DNA of 64,000 nucleotides from contig WYBX01000026.1 in the NCBI GenBank assembly GCA_011525695.1, positions 1 through 64,000 on the forward strand. The letters run 5' to 3'. Shown here in pieces: positions 63,255 to 64,000 of this stretch (within the stretch, counting starts at the first letter, position 1; each line of letters starts with the position of its first letter). The position numbers and the translations under genes were made by a program. Source of the DNA: Verrucomicrobiia bacterium. Lineage in GTDB: Bacteria; Verrucomicrobiota; Verrucomicrobiia; Opitutales; Opitutaceae. Under the pieces are notes generated by a model. It had not been told where the DNA came from. It did not search any database and saw only the letters and a list, made by a program, of their open reading frames with translations.

Positions 63255-64000
63255 GGGTTCGGCAGATTATTCAGAAAAGCGATGATTTCGCGCAAACGTA
63301 GGAGGGGCTTGGGGGCGGTCAACCTTGGAAACCGGCTCCCAACCTGCACCCAATCGTCCCTCCGTCCACTGTTGCGCAAACATTTCAAACGACTCGACTC
63401 GGTTTCGACGGAGACGATGCCTTTTTGTTCCGCGCGGATCCGGATCTCCGTAACCAGCAGCAGGGCGCGAATTTCGTCGCCGAATTTCCCGAAGCGATCG
63501 CGCAGATCGGACTCGATTTGCCGCAAGGCCGGGACGCCATCGGCGAGCGCCAGTTTGCGGTAAAAATCGATGCGCAACCGGGTTTCCGCGATATAGCCGG
63601 CCGGTATCCGGGCCTGGATCCGTGCGACCTCGACCGCCTGCTCGTTTTCCGCATCCTTCAAGGCCGTGTAGCCATCGACATGCCTTCCGAGGCTGGAACC
63701 GCTTTCGCCCGCAGTTGATCCTGGGCCGCCTTCGCCCACGAAGACGAAGTCCAGCTTTACGGTCGCCCGAATCGCGGCGGCCGCCTTCTCGCCCTTTAGC
63801 CGTGCGACCGATTGCCGCAACAACTGGCAGTAAAGCTCGAAGCCGACGCCGACGATGTGGCCGCTCTGTTCCGCACCCAGCAGGTTGCCTGCACCGCGCA
63901 GCTCGAGATCCCGCATTGCGATCCGAAAGCCCGCCCCGAGCTGGGTGTGGTGCCGCATCGCCGTCAGCCGCTGCCGGGCGACCTCCAGCAGCCGGGTGTG
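63251..64000 (-). CDS. mfd: Transcription-repair coupling factor Mfd, C-terminal part (partial)
   Basis: Only the last 249 residues are in the window; the frame is open through base 64000 and the gene continues to the right. The visible part begins in helicase motif VI region and covers the Mfd C-terminus: GAGFRIAMRDLELRGAGNLLGAEQSGHIVGVGFELYCQLLRQSV, then the D7 domain with IPAGYIAETRLRIDFYRKLALAD, LRDRFGKFGDEIRALLLVTEIRI. Mfd displaces stalled RNA polymerase and recruits UvrA. Its stop overlaps the start of the SurA-like gene. Confidence 0.95.
   Translation of the reverse strand, partial: HTRLLEVARQRLTAMRHHTQLGAGFRIAMRDLELRGAGNLLGAEQSGHIVGVGFELYCQLLRQSVARLKGEKAAAAIRATVKLDFVFVGEGGPGSTAGESGSSLGRHVDGYTALKDAENEQAVEVARIQARIPAGYIAETRLRIDFYRKLALADGVPALRQIESDLRDRFGKFGDEIRALLLVTEIRIRAEQKGIVSVETESSRLKCLRNSGRRDDWVQVGSRFPRLTAPKPLLRLREIIAFLNNLPNP

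Overview
The window is high-GC chromosomal DNA from a bacterium of the phylum Verrucomicrobiota, most likely an Opitutales relative. The best phylum marker is a 50-residue basic protein at 10495-10647. It matches the predicted ribosomal small basic protein known only from Verrucomicrobia and Chlamydiae. Other support comes from the secreted C-terminal domain type at 21072-21848 and from abundant dispersed palindromic repeats of the kind that litter Opitutaceae genomes. There are no rRNA genes, CRISPR arrays or intact transposons. Two tRNA genes are present, Arg-CCG and Tyr-GUA.

Left part (1-20.7 kb): a TPR lipoprotein, a LysE exporter, mnmA, a GH13 debranching-type enzyme, and the glycolytic run gap-pgk-tpiA. 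Then tRNA-Arg, a DedA-like protein, the small basic protein, cutA, rpoZ and smpB. A 42-bp perfect palindrome ends both smpB and a convergent unit made of a copper-type TonB receptor plus a small unknown protein; a perfect FNR-type box lies just upstream of the receptor. After doxX comes an iron-sulfur cluster assembly operon on the minus strand: fur-like regulator, sufC, sufB, sufD, sufT. Two Fur-like inverted repeats lie in front of it.

Middle (21-36 kb): a secreted domain protein, trxB, a secreted cyclophilin, a GNAT protein, a glycosyltransferase pair (GT2 plus an Agl23/TIGR03663-type membrane protein), ogt, dgt, a cytosolic cyclophilin, gmhA, recF, a TauE/SafE permease and ruvC. The ruvC gene is bracketed by inverted copies of a short GGGACAGGTT-type repeat.

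The most unusual region is 34.8-49.5 kb. A sigma-54 activator with a degenerate receiver domain faces away from a tightly packed plus-strand gene set: two related zinc-ribbon proteins, two HyfB-like and one HyfF-like antiporter subunits, HyfC- and HyfE-like subunits, a HyfG/NuoCD-like large subunit, a fused ferredoxin/NuoB-like subunit, and a TAXI-type binding protein. Two copies of an HTH-PTS EIIA fusion protein are interleaved with the subunit genes. The large subunit lacks the NiFe cysteines and the NuoB-like subunit lacks all four N2-cluster cysteines. This is therefore an energy-converting-hydrogenase-related (Ehr-like) ion-translocating complex and not a hydrogenase. Its only visible redox centres are two 4Fe-4S clusters, and it is genetically tied to EIIA-type proteins.

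Right part (49.5-64 kb): a DUF1080 protein, a hybrid PAS histidine kinase overlapping hemH, a ThrH-type phosphatase, a YceH-family protein, a lipoprotein serine protease, glnS, tRNA-Tyr, cardiolipin synthase, radC, an S26-like lipoprotein, a SurA-like chaperone and the C-terminal part of mfd running off the right edge. Gene calls are mostly housekeeping; the intergenic spaces carry at least six families of short repeats, several of which supply the stop codon of the gene before them.
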